Positions 39,624-48,469 of a DNA stretch of 48,469 bases are shown here, in pieces; position 1 is the stretch's first letter; each line of letters opens with the position of its first letter. The notes beneath the pieces were generated by a model that saw only the letters and a program-made list of their open reading frames with translations, was not told the origin of the DNA and did no database searches. The position numbers and the translations under genes were made by a program. The stretch is from a virus. The stretch covers positions 1-48,469 of the IMG/VR virus record IMGVR_UViG_3300032217_000958; one strand, 5' to 3'.

Positions 39624-42600
39624 ATGCGTATAGGACGTCCAACGGAAGATCAACGTGCAAATGCTATCAATAACTTGGTATATAGTCAGCCTGACCTTAC
39701 TACCAAAGATGGTGCATTAGAATACATAGCAAATGCTTCACGGTATGACAGGGTTCTGTTTTCCCGTAGATTCAAAGATACCATTGACGGCTTATATAAA
39801 GATGGTCTTGTAGATCAAGGTACACGCCAACAGCTCGCTAAGTTTAAAGCAGAGCGAGCTTTGGTGCTTGCTAATGATGAAGAAAAACGACAGCACTTTA
39901 CTCCTGAAAATGAGTATCGCCCAGACCTATCAGCTGAATCAATCCAAGCAAAACGTCAATCGTATAAAGAGTCTCTTGGTGAACAGATACCGCAGATACG
40001 CGCTGACGAAGAAAAGTACTTAGGTAAGTTAGGGTATGACCGTTCCGACGTAGAGAGGTTTGGCCCTGCTAGTCGTGGTCGCGCGCCAGAAGGTGCTGCG
40101 TTTATTGGTGGAACGGACTTTGATCCGGCATCAGGCAACTATACACTCCGAGACCTTGGCATAGGATTTAAGCAGGCACCACAGATTGCTGCAGGTATGA
40201 CTCAGGGTTTCTATAAACCTGTCGAAGCTGCGATTGACAAGCTTACTAATGCCGGCGGCATTGGTGCAGAAGCAGCGTATCAACAAGGTGAGGAACCACT
40301 ACAAGATGCTGGAGCTGCTTTTGGATCTGGTTATCAAGAGCGCCTATCCACCATGCCTGGCACTATATATGGTGGCGCTGGTGGTTCGCGTATTGGTGGA
40401 GCTTTGGGAGCATTGCTTCCTAAAAAATATAGGGGCGTTGGAATACTTACTGGGCGACTTTTAGGTGCAGCTGGCGGAGGCACACTTGGTACATCTATCA
40501 ACGAGACTATTAACAACAATGCCTTCGGTACTTTGCTCGGCTCTGCAGCAGATGCAGCTAGAACGGAATTTCGCCAGACTAATGCTTATGAATACCCGCT
40601 TGCCAGCCGAATGGGTTCACTTGCTGGCGACCTTACATTCTTCAAACCTACCCTGAAGATTCCAGGTGTAGGTGTAAAAGCAGCTGTTGAGCAGCTATCC
40701 AAGAAGGGTACACGCGCTCTTAAAAATACAGGTGTAAACAAAACTGTCAGCGATCTTGGCGACCGCTCGATTGAAGCAGCACAGGGTATGTACGAATCGT
40801 ACATGCAATCCGAACGTAATAAAGCTGCTGGTGGAGATGGTTATTCTCCATGGCAAATTATCGGCGATGGTTTGACTGGTGCATTACTTGGTGGGGAAAC
40901 ACCAATTGGTAAAGCAGCCTTCCATTTTGCTGAAAAGACTATGGATCCACGGTATTTGGCTAGTAAGCTTGCTGAAAAGCGTGACAACATGCTTGAAGCC
41001 AGAGCTGCCAAAGCTCCTATGGCTGAAAGTATTCCATCAGAGCCTAGCGATGGAATGATTCGTTTGAATTTAGGCGGCAAGTTGACTGGCGATACGGATG
41101 AATACGGGCGTCCTATTTTGCGTGGTGCAGAATACGCTTTGTACAACCCTAAGGCGCGCAAGGCGACTATACACGTCGATAACGAATTTCCTCTTGAGGG
41201 TAGGCGATCAGCATCTGCAGCCGAACGTTTGCAGACAGTGATGTATTTGTTTAAGCGTCAGCCTGTAATCTCATACACAGATAGCCGTAGTGGGATTACC
41301 CGTAATGTTATTGGTATTAGTCGTGATGCTGGAATTGTTGTACGTGACGTAAATCGTGATGGACGCAGCCGTGTTCAAGTTGTACCTATTACATCAATTG
41401 GTAATGCGCAAATCCGTAAGCGTGTAGGTGAAGTTCTTGCAGCACAAGGTGTAACCCCTAATACAAAGCCAGCTAATTTTGATCCCAATGTTTTTGATAA
41501 TGCAGATACACGGATATTTAAAGACAAGATACTGCTATCAAACGATCTACCGCTGTTTCCAGGGCGTGTTGTAAAACAAGTTGGTAACGACCGTCAAGGC
41601 ATGTATATAGTGTCGTTACCTGATGGTACTCACATCCGTTTGAATGAATCCCAGATCAATCCAGAGGATGCTGGTAAACCATATGTACGCGGTATGGTTC
41701 GTGATGAAGACCTACCTTCTTCCCTGGCTGAACTATCGCCAAGGCAACGCATCGGGCCTAATCAATGGCGGTTTGCTGATCCATCTGGTGCTGGTAATGC
41801 AGAAGTCGTTGAACTTACAGATGACCAGATGCGATTGCTTCGTCGTGGTCGCAGTGCTAGATCTGCTGAATGGGATGCCTATAAGTCTGAAGAAGACCCG
41901 GCAAAGCGAAATGCATTGCTTGAAATTTACCGAGCTAATGTAGCCAAGGATATTGAAGGTGATTTAAAATTTGAGCCTGCAGATGACCGTTTTGCTCGTG
42001 CAGATGTTATTGATGTACAGACTAAAGAATTTGGACGTGCTGTAGCAATAGTTGTCGGTAAGGGTGAAAGGGGTTACGTCGTAAGACTTGTAGATCATCC
42101 AACCAAGAGCGCATTTGTTGTACAGAATAGTCAAATCGTTGGCGATCACTTAGGTAATGATATTACTCCTGGAGTAGCTGAATCAGCGATAGGTGAAGAT
42201 GTAGATGGTGACGGAACCATTGGTGCTGTTGACGGCGAGGATACAGGTGATATTGCAGCGGCAGCTGGTATTACAGCTGATCGCGTTGACATTATTGAAC
42301 TGTCATCCACCACACGTACACGCCTTGGTACATCGTTAGCATCTGCTCTGGATACTATTGACTTTTCATCTTTACTTGATGGGTTCGACTTGTCTACACC
42401 TGAAGGTGAAGTAGATACTGAAACTGAAGGTGAACCACTAGCACCTGAAGCAGGCACTGAAGCTGAAACCGAAGCGTTGCCAGAGGTTATGCTTTCAGCT
42501 AGAGATGCTGAAACAGAGGTTGAAGCGCCAACGTCTCAATCCTTTGTTGCGCGTACACGATATAGCAATGTAGATGGAACCATCTATAGAACAGACGATG

Positions 42601-45600
42601 GTCATCTTGGACTTCGTGTCAAGCTTACAGAACTAGATGGTAAGGGTGCGCCTAAACGTGCGTTTGAGACAGAGTACATAATCATTCCACAACCTGATGG
42701 ATCATTTGATGTACATAATGCTGTCGATGGATTTGATCCTGCAAGAACACCTGAAGCTGTATACACACCAGCAGCTGGGACTGATCGCCGTGTTGCCGTC
42801 AATACAGCTATTCAGCGTACAGTTCAGTACGCGACTGGTCAAAGTATTCGTGACGCTAATTGGTTGGCAACAGCTAATATCGAAGCACCATCAGCAGCCG
42901 ATCTTGAAAAGAAGCGTAAAGCAGATGAACGTGAAGCTAAAGCAGCCGAAAGGCTTGCCGCTCGTGAGGAAGAAAGAGCTAAACGGGAAGCTGAACGAGA
43001 GCGTGATAGAGCTGAAGCAGCTCGGAGATTTGATGCAAACCTTGAACTACGTCGTCGAACTCAACAGCAAAATGCTGAACTGCGCGCAGCAGAAGTTGAG
43101 GTGGAACGCCTTAAAGCCGAAAACACGACACGTCTCAATGAAGCGCGCCAGCGACTAGCTGACCTGCAGGAACAGGCTAATAAAGACAAACAGGAAGCAC
43201 GTGCTGCACAGCAGGCATTGCAGCGTGAAATGAATCAGCTACGAGCTGATATGAATCGCGCAACAACTGAAGCACAAAGAGCAGCTACAGAGCAACAACG
43301 CCAGGCTGCAGAGACATTGCAGCGTGAGTTGGAGCGCCAGGCAAGAGAGTACGAAACGCAGATGCAGAATCTGCGGACAATCATTACTAACGGTACTCCA
43401 CAGAATGCATCGAACACCGCTGCTGTAGAAGAAGCAATTCGCCTTCTTACACAGAACATGACTACGCTCACAGACCGTCTAAATGAAATTGGATCTGGTC
43501 GAGCTGTCAGTGCTGAACAACAACGTGTTATTGATGAGCAGCTTGCTGCCCTTGAAGCTGATAGACAGCGACGTGAGCAAGAATATGCAGACACCCTTGC
43601 TGCAGTACAAGCTGAATTAGATGCATTGAAAGAGCAACTTGAGGAAGCACGTAAGGCTGCAGTAAACGCAGCGTATAACCGCGATGGTGGTGCCACTGGG
43701 CGTACACGGACACGACGAACCGCTTCGGAATCACGTCCAGTAAGAGTTGAGTATGGTGACATAAACAATAGTCGTCAAATCGAGACAATCACTACCGAAC
43801 TTTATGGTAATCGTGTTGAGGTTGATGCTACGACTGTTAGAAACCGTAATCAGTTTGAGACAGTCATGATTGAGCAATACAACTTTAGTCCTGAAGGCGC
43901 TAGTGCCTTTGGTGGTATCGTTGATCATTTTGCACGTGCCTGGGCTATGCGACAGCTAAATATTCGGAAGTCTAGGATTACTGGTACTGCGTCAGAATTA
44001 GAGACTAAACGTCGTGAAGATGAAACGGTTGAAGTTTACGATGAAGAAGGCAACCCAATTGAGGATGGGGTAGTTAGATCTATCTTGTCTACAGATAACG
44101 ATGCTGCTAAAAGTGTCGCGTTCTACATGCGAAAGTTCTATTCAGAACGATTGGCGTCGTTTGCTTTATTGCGCAATGCACCAGCATTGGATGCTATGGC
44201 TAATGCTCTTATCTTTAAAAGAGCTGCTGCAGAAGGCATGTCATCCAGTGTTATTGTTGGTCTATCTGCACGTAGTGTAGAAGACGGTATGCATGAAGTA
44301 TTTCATGCGTTACTGCGTGGCATGACTCCAGATGAACGTAAAAAATTCTATCAAGCACTGCGTTCCAATGTCAAAAACATGAACATTGACTTTGACAATG
44401 TACCTGCATCCGTAGAAGAAGAAGTTGTAGGAATGCTGATAGCTAGTATTCGCAACAACTCAATGCCAAGGATATTCCGTGGTTATAACCGCGAGACCAA
44501 CAAAGCACAATTCAGAAAGCCTAACAAGGACATTGCAAAGTTTTGGCGTGATTCCTCATCTTACTTGAATGGAACAGTTCAAAACGTAACACGTAAATTC
44601 ATTGACAATAAGCAGCTTGTTGAATGGAAGGCACCATACGACGGTCAAAGTAAACTGTATAAGGGTACGCAACTAGTCATTAAAGGTGCAGATGGCAAAG
44701 ATGCACTGGTCACCGTAAACGTCACGTCTACTACGGACATGGATTCGTATGAGCGTAACAAAGATAAGTATGGGACGTTGCCTCCAAATATAGTTGTTGT
44801 TAAAGATGCATCCGGTAATGTGTCGCAAATTACAAAAGACAAAATCGTCAAGTATGGAGGTTATACAAATGGCCTAAATCCTGAGATGTTGTCAGTACTG
44901 AGTGATTACCTTGGTGCGTATTACACACGCACTGACGAAGCTATGCGTGAGGTAGCACCTGAAGCGTTTGACGGCTTTAGTGATGAAACTCAACGTGACC
45001 TTGATGATTCAGGTGGCGATGATGATGATGCAGGCGATGAGCTTGACGATGACTTTAAGTACACCAGTATTGATGCGTATAAGGCAAATACTCCAGCTAA
45101 TCGTGTTGCTGGTCAACCGATCTACATCATTTATCCTGGGATGTCACAGAAATCTATTGAAGCTAATATTGACTTAGCTAAAACACTTGGTGTTCCTAAT
45201 CGCAATATTATTGTTTCCGATAACGTACGTCGATTTGATTATCGTGACGCAGGACGTGGTGAACGTGTCATATCAAGTGGCATGTCTAGAGGTAGGGATT
45301 CACAAGATGTATTGGGATTTGATATCTATTCCTACATCCAGGCTAGTCCTTCTTACGATGGTGCATCAAACGATGTTAAGTACGCTCAAATCCTAAAAAG
45401 TCCGGAGATCATTAACGCTATCAAGCGTTACATGAACAATGACCTTGGATATACAGCTGAACAAGTAGAAGCTGAACTGGCAAGGCCAAGGACAGGAACT
45501 GATTTGTCGTATGACAACATTAGTGAGAAGAACAACATAAAGCGCATAGCGTTTTTGATGTCTAGGTTTAAACAACCTGATGGTTCGTATGACGTGTCTA

Positions 45601-48469
45601 GGTCTAGTACCCAGGCAGGTGGCACTGTCGCTACAGGCATTGACCAGTTGTACGCTTACGCTACGCATGTTTGGAACAACCTTGATGGCGACTACGTTGT
45701 CAAGCAACTTGCAAACAATGGTGAAGTAGCTAAGTTCCTCAAGCCTGACTACCTTGGTGATGCTAAGACTTTTGGTGAAGTGTTCGGAAAAGTACTTGAG
45801 CATGTTGCAACTGGAAAGCCTGTTGCACTGAACGCTCCATCGTTACCTGTAGCTGACCGCTTGTTACCTATGCAAACAATGCGAGCATTCTTTGACCCAA
45901 GTAGTTACGTGACACACTTCCTTAATTCGCTTGGTTCTGACAGGAAGGCTAGAGTTGAGCAATTCCCTGAAGAAATCAGGAAAGCAATTGATGCTGTGCG
46001 CAATGTCGTCGGAGGTGTGGTTGGAGATCGTACTGGTATTTGGCATAGAGATCTAAATGAGATGCATCCTGCCGATGTTTTAGATCGAGCTGTAAAGAAG
46101 ATAATTGCCAATCGTATAAAAGAAATTGACGCACCTCATAGATTCAAAGATGAGGTTGAGATCAGTAATATTGAAACGTATTTACGTGGACGTTTATCAG
46201 TTAGTCTAGTTGAAGCTTCCAGGGCTGTATCAGAAATTTGGCAACTTAGCGCAGATACTGGACGTGGTGAATACCGCCGCTTCCTTCTTCCTGAGATGCG
46301 CGTTGAAGATCCGCAAACTGTTACGTTTGTCAAGTCTAAGGGTACATCTGATAATCCAAAGGGAACCGTCAAAGTTAACATGCTTACTGGTAAAGCAGTT
46401 ATCAATGTTGATGGTGAATGGCGAGACGCACCTGTTGTTGCGAATATGAATACGCCATGGAGTCGCAACTTCAACCGACAAGACTTGCTGAAATTGAATG
46501 ACATTCTCGTCCCAAGTAGACATTGGTGGACTGTTGCTATCATCAATGGAATTAGCGGTACGAATGAGCGAATGGCGAGTCTAGATGTACCTAAGTCCAT
46601 CATGTTCTCATCGCGCAAACCATTGATTAACGTTGAAACCCTAGATGTCGTGACTGACACAACATTGGGAACTGATGAAGTAAAATCACAAGTCCGTAAG
46701 GGGTACGCAGAGCTTGATAGGTCTGGTCGTATTCAGACTGACGCTGATGGCAAGGTAGTTGGCGCTTACGATACTAGAGGTAACGCATCACATACGTATC
46801 ACGTTTATACCAACGTCCTTCGTATGTCGCCGGCGCGCGCGATTGCACACTACGCAAGAACAGAATCCCCAGAGTTTAAGCGTTGGTCTAACGGCGCTCC
46901 GTTAATCGAGAGTGTTGTATCTGACGATAGCCGTATCAATGTCCCTCTTAAAGACCTTAGTCCAACACAGACAAAGGCTATTCGTAAACATATGTCCGGC
47001 CAGGAGATCCTACGTAAGTTGGATGAAATGGAAGGCACTACTGTTACAGATGATGACGTTGCAGAGCTTATAGTGGCGATGGATGACTACTATCGTGGTG
47101 AGCGATCTCCAACACACATTAAACGTGTTGCAGAACACGTTGCGTCAGATAACACCGCCAATAGAGTTTACTATGCTGGTGTTTCTAACGAACTAAATAG
47201 TGTGGCTGGAACTCAAGCTAAGTCATTCATGCGTGACAAAATGATGTACGACAGAGCAAGTGTACGTCCAAAGACAGGTAAGCCTATTGTTTCTATTGGT
47301 TATGTCCCTGGTGATGGAACAGCTCGGTGGCTTCCTTCGGCTCATGCGTACGTTATGCCATCTGGTGTAAGTAAGACGTCTGGTTTTAACAACAAACCAT
47401 ACTACGTACGTATGGATAACCCAGTGGTTATTGATATGGGTGGACGTGGTATCGCTGCTGCTGATGTAGAAGCTTTGTATAAGAAGCATCCAACACGAGA
47501 TGGCATAGTGTTATTGAACGTCAAGCATAGTGTTGGTGGAAACCATGAGTTACAAAACATATCAATTCCACGTAACAGTATTGCGCCATTGTCATTGGAT
47601 AAATGGAACACAGCTGACACAAAGAAGAAAGCTGATCGCACCGGCCCTGTGTTGTCCGTCATGCTTAGTTCACGCGATGACTTAGATATTGCACATGAGG
47701 TCGTAAGACCTCCGGTAAAGATAGCTTATGACTGGGGTGACGTTGAGCCAACTGCTAGTGTTACAGGTAAGTCTGAACGCACTACACCAAATAAGCCAGT
47801 CAACGTAGCTGACATGGGTGGATACATCATTGACCAGATGAATGATATTACTCGTCTTACACTCTCTGCTGACTTTGCATTTACTACACTACAGGCCGGT
47901 ATTATCCTCCTTACTAACCCAGCTGTTGGCTTCAAGGCACTTATTGCTGGCATGCGAGGCATGATGCCTAACCTGCAGATTGAACTACCTAACGGACAAA
48001 AGGTTGGTTACCGTAAGCTTGGACGTGAGCAGTTCCATGAGTATGGCAACACGTTGCGGCAGATGGATGTATACGAGGAAGCACGAGAGGCAGAGTTGCC
48101 GCTTTCAATGTTTGAAATTGATAGGCGGTTTGATGAAGTCAGAGAGCGTGAACTTTACAATCTGCGTCTGTGGAATCCAGAAGCAACAATTGACGATGTA
48201 CGTACAACATTAATGGACATCGACGAGTTGGGAACCAATGACGAATGGTACATGAAAAACCGTTTATCAGGTCACCTTCCAGGCCAGGGAATGTTTGAGC
48301 GATACAACATCCTTGTTCATGACACGATCCTGTTACTTCAATTTGACCAGATGAAGAAGTCGTTGATGGCGCACGGCTACGAGCCTGGAACTGAGAAGTA
48401 CAAAGTTGCGCTCCGTGATTCAGCTCGGATACTTGCGGTTAGTGTTGGTGATATCAAATATTCAACTAA
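39624..48469 (+). CDS. giant polyvalent-type virion protein, truncated at window end
   Basis: An open frame of at least 2948 codons that runs off the right end (too large to have been fully called in this window). Parts in order: helical N-terminus; Gly/Ala-rich hydrophobic stretch (about 248-308); Thr/Glu acidic linker (about 843-966); long charged coiled coil (about 1093-1349); a zincin-like domain with HEVFH at 1557-1561; acidic loops (about 1796-1811); an ADP-ribosyltransferase-like segment (about 2513-2673: YYVRMDNPVVIDMGG, ADVEALYKKH, GIVLLNVKHSVGG, ISIPRNSIAPL); and a C-terminal part (from about 2726) with ADFAFTTLQAGIILLTNP, known from large polyvalent phage proteins. Such proteins are packaged and injected with DNA and protect the incoming genome or reprogramme the host. 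Substrates unknown. Confidence 0.75.
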   Translation, partial: MRIGRPTEDQRANAINNLVYSQPDLTTKDGALEYIANASRYDRVLFSRRFKDTIDGLYKDGLVDQGTRQQLAKFKAERALVLANDEEKRQHFTPENEYRPDLSAESIQAKRQSYKESLGEQIPQIRADEEKYLGKLGYDRSDVERFGPASRGRAPEGAAFIGGTDFDPASGNYTLRDLGIGFKQAPQIAAGMTQGFYKPVEAAIDKLTNAGGIGAEAAYQQGEEPLQDAGAAFGSGYQERLSTMPGTIYGGAGGSRIGGALGALLPKKYRGVGILTGRLLGAAGGGTLGTSINETINNNAFGTLLGSAADAARTEFRQTNAYEYPLASRMGSLAGDLTFFKPTLKIPGVGVKAAVEQLSKKGTRALKNTGVNKTVSDLGDRSIEAAQGMYESYMQSERNKAAGGDGYSPWQIIGDGLTGALLGGETPIGKAAFHFAEKTMDPRYLASKLAEKRDNMLEARAAKAPMAESIPSEPSDGMIRLNLGGKLTGDTDEYGRPILRGAEYALYNPKARKATIHVDNEFPLEGRRSASAAERLQTVMYLFKRQPVISYTDSRSGITRNVIGISRDAGIVVRDVNRDGRSRVQVVPITSIGNAQIRKRVGEVLAAQGVTPNTKPANFDPNVFDNADTRIFKDKILLSNDLPLFPGRVVKQVGNDRQGMYIVSLPDGTHIRLNESQINPEDAGKPYVRGMVRDEDLPSSLAELSPRQRIGPNQWRFADPSGAGNAEVVELTDDQMRLLRRGRSARSAEWDAYKSEEDPAKRNALLEIYRANVAKDIEGDLKFEPADDRFARADVIDVQTKEFGRAVAIVVGKGERGYVVRLVDHPTKSAFVVQNSQIVGDHLGNDITPGVAESAIGEDVDGDGTIGAVDGEDTGDIAAAAGITADRVDIIELSSTTRTRLGTSLASALDTIDFSSLLDGFDLSTPEGEVDTETEGEPLAPEAGTEAETEALPEVMLSARDAETEVEAPTSQSFVARTRYSNVDGTIYRTDDGHLGLRVKLTELDGKGAPKRAFETEYIIIPQPDGSFDVHNAVDGFDPARTPEAVYTPAAGTDRRVAVNTAIQRTVQYATGQSIRDANWLATANIEAPSAADLEKKRKADEREAKAAERLAAREEERAKREAERERDRAEAARRFDANLELRRRTQQQNAELRAAEVEVERLKAENTTRLNEARQRLADLQEQANKDKQEARAAQQALQREMNQLRADMNRATTEAQRAATEQQRQAAETLQRELERQAREYETQMQNLRTIITNGTPQNASNTAAVEEAIRLLTQNMTTLTDRLNEIGSGRAVSAEQQRVIDEQLAALEADRQRREQEYADTLAAVQAELDALKEQLEEARKAAVNAAYNRDGGATGRTRTRRTASESRPVRVEYGDINNSRQIETITTELYGNRVEVDATTVRNRNQFETVMIEQYNFSPEGASAFGGIVDHFARAWAMRQLNIRKSRITGTASELETKRREDETVEVYDEEGNPIEDGVVRSILSTDNDAAKSVAFYMRKFYSERLASFALLRNAPALDAMANALIFKRAAAEGMSSSVIVGLSARSVEDGMHEVFHALLRGMTPDERKKFYQALRSNVKNMNIDFDNVPASVEEEVVGMLIASIRNNSMPRIFRGYNRETNKAQFRKPNKDIAKFWRDSSSYLNGTVQNVTRKFIDNKQLVEWKAPYDGQSKLYKGTQLVIKGADGKDALVTVNVTSTTDMDSYERNKDKYGTLPPNIVVVKDASGNVSQITKDKIVKYGGYTNGLNPEMLSVLSDYLGAYYTRTDEAMREVAPEAFDGFSDETQRDLDDSGGDDDDAGDELDDDFKYTSIDAYKANTPANRVAGQPIYIIYPGMSQKSIEANIDLAKTLGVPNRNIIVSDNVRRFDYRDAGRGERVISSGMSRGRDSQDVLGFDIYSYIQASPSYDGASNDVKYAQILKSPEIINAIKRYMNNDLGYTAEQVEAELARPRTGTDLSYDNISEKNNIKRIAFLMSRFKQPDGSYDVSRSSTQAGGTVATGIDQLYAYATHVWNNLDGDYVVKQLANNGEVAKFLKPDYLGDAKTFGEVFGKVLEHVATGKPVALNAPSLPVADRLLPMQTMRAFFDPSSYVTHFLNSLGSDRKARVEQFPEEIRKAIDAVRNVVGGVVGDRTGIWHRDLNEMHPADVLDRAVKKIIANRIKEIDAPHRFKDEVEISNIETYLRGRLSVSLVEASRAVSEIWQLSADTGRGEYRRFLLPEMRVEDPQTVTFVKSKGTSDNPKGTVKVNMLTGKAVINVDGEWRDAPVVANMNTPWSRNFNRQDLLKLNDILVPSRHWWTVAIINGISGTNERMASLDVPKSIMFSSRKPLINVETLDVVTDTTLGTDEVKSQVRKGYAELDRSGRIQTDADGKVVGAYDTRGNASHTYHVYTNVLRMSPARAIAHYARTESPEFKRWSNGAPLIESVVSDDSRINVPLKDLSPTQTKAIRKHMSGQEILRKLDEMEGTTVTDDDVAELIVAMDDYYRGERSPTHIKRVAEHVASDNTANRVYYAGVSNELNSVAGTQAKSFMRDKMMYDRASVRPKTGKPIVSIGYVPGDGTARWLPSAHAYVMPSGVSKTSGFNNKPYYVRMDNPVVIDMGGRGIAAADVEALYKKHPTRDGIVLLNVKHSVGGNHELQNISIPRNSIAPLSLDKWNTADTKKKADRTGPVLSVMLSSRDDLDIAHEVVRPPVKIAYDWGDVEPTASVTGKSERTTPNKPVNVADMGGYIIDQMNDITRLTLSADFAFTTLQAGIILLTNPAVGFKALIAGMRGMMPNLQIELPNGQKVGYRKLGREQFHEYGNTLRQMDVYEEAREAELPLSMFEIDRRFDEVRERELYNLRLWNPEATIDDVRTTLMDIDELGTNDEWYMKNRLSGHLPGQGMFERYNILVHDTILLLQFDQMKKSLMAHGYEPGTEKYKVALRDSARILAVSVGDIKYST

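Noticed and set aside
43235-43768. Minus-strand Ser/Arg/Cys-rich 177-codon frame.
   Set aside because: It is the complement of the coiled-coil region of the giant gene; such antisense frames arise from Ala/Glu/Gln-rich codons.
1-48469. Circular closure: joining the right end to base 1 keeps the giant frame open for 21 codons and stops at 62-64, just before a GGAAGG/ATG start.
   Set aside because: An open run of about 20 codons is common by chance, and the C-terminal domain of the giant protein normally continues well past the segment at the window end, so the contig is more likely simply cut.

Overview
This window is most of a tailed double-stranded DNA bacteriophage genome, probably podovirus-like. 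The evidence is a contiguous virion block (large terminase, portal, scaffold, major capsid protein, two head-tail adaptor-like genes, tail and fibre genes, a nozzle-like hub gene, and three large proteins of the kind ejected into the host) plus the usual phage accessory enzymes (dUTPase, ThyX, SSB, MT-A70 methyltransferase, two cell-wall hydrolases). No polymerase, primase, helicase, integrase, tRNA or CRISPR array was found. The last gene is still open at the final base, so the right end is incomplete.

The host cannot be named from sequence alone. Several operons start with a TANNNT box exactly 6 nt before the ATG and lack a usable ribosome binding site. That is the leaderless-mRNA layout known from Actinobacteria and Deinococcus, so such a host is a reasonable inference, not a demonstration.

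Layout. 1-4.1 kb: a visibly more GC-rich segment with two short minus-strand operons of small Cys-rich and membrane proteins, one of them GP88-like, separated by about 1 kb of hairpin-dense apparently non-coding DNA. 4.16-5.0 kb: two small plus-strand genes, one DUF6321-like. 5.0-8.0 kb: minus-strand genes for an SNase-type nuclease, a metallophosphoesterase, an MT-A70 methyltransferase and a 3D-domain wall hydrolase. 8.0-10.3 kb: plus-strand genes including a DUF2829/Tad2-like candidate, a CHAP-like endolysin and SSB. 10.3-11.7 kb: a minus-strand dUTPase-ThyX-HTH operon. 11.75-15.2 kb: small basic proteins and two tandem paralogues with membrane-like segments. 15.2-24.2 kb: a DUF3310 gene divergent from the packaging and head operon. 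24.2-25.2 kb: small membrane genes (holin candidates). 25.2-36.4 kb: beta-rich tail and fibre genes, including a duplicated two-gene module, a 19-copy 20-residue repeat protein and a 1440-residue hub. 36.4 kb to the end: three putative ejected proteins, the last being at least 2948 residues with a coiled coil, an HEXXH motif and an ADP-ribosyltransferase-like segment.

The genes look tightly coupled: many junctions in the late region are TAATG or ATGA overlaps. The early accessory genes would prepare nucleotides and DNA, modify or protect it, and blunt host defence. The late block builds and fills the particle. The giant last protein probably enters the cell with the DNA.
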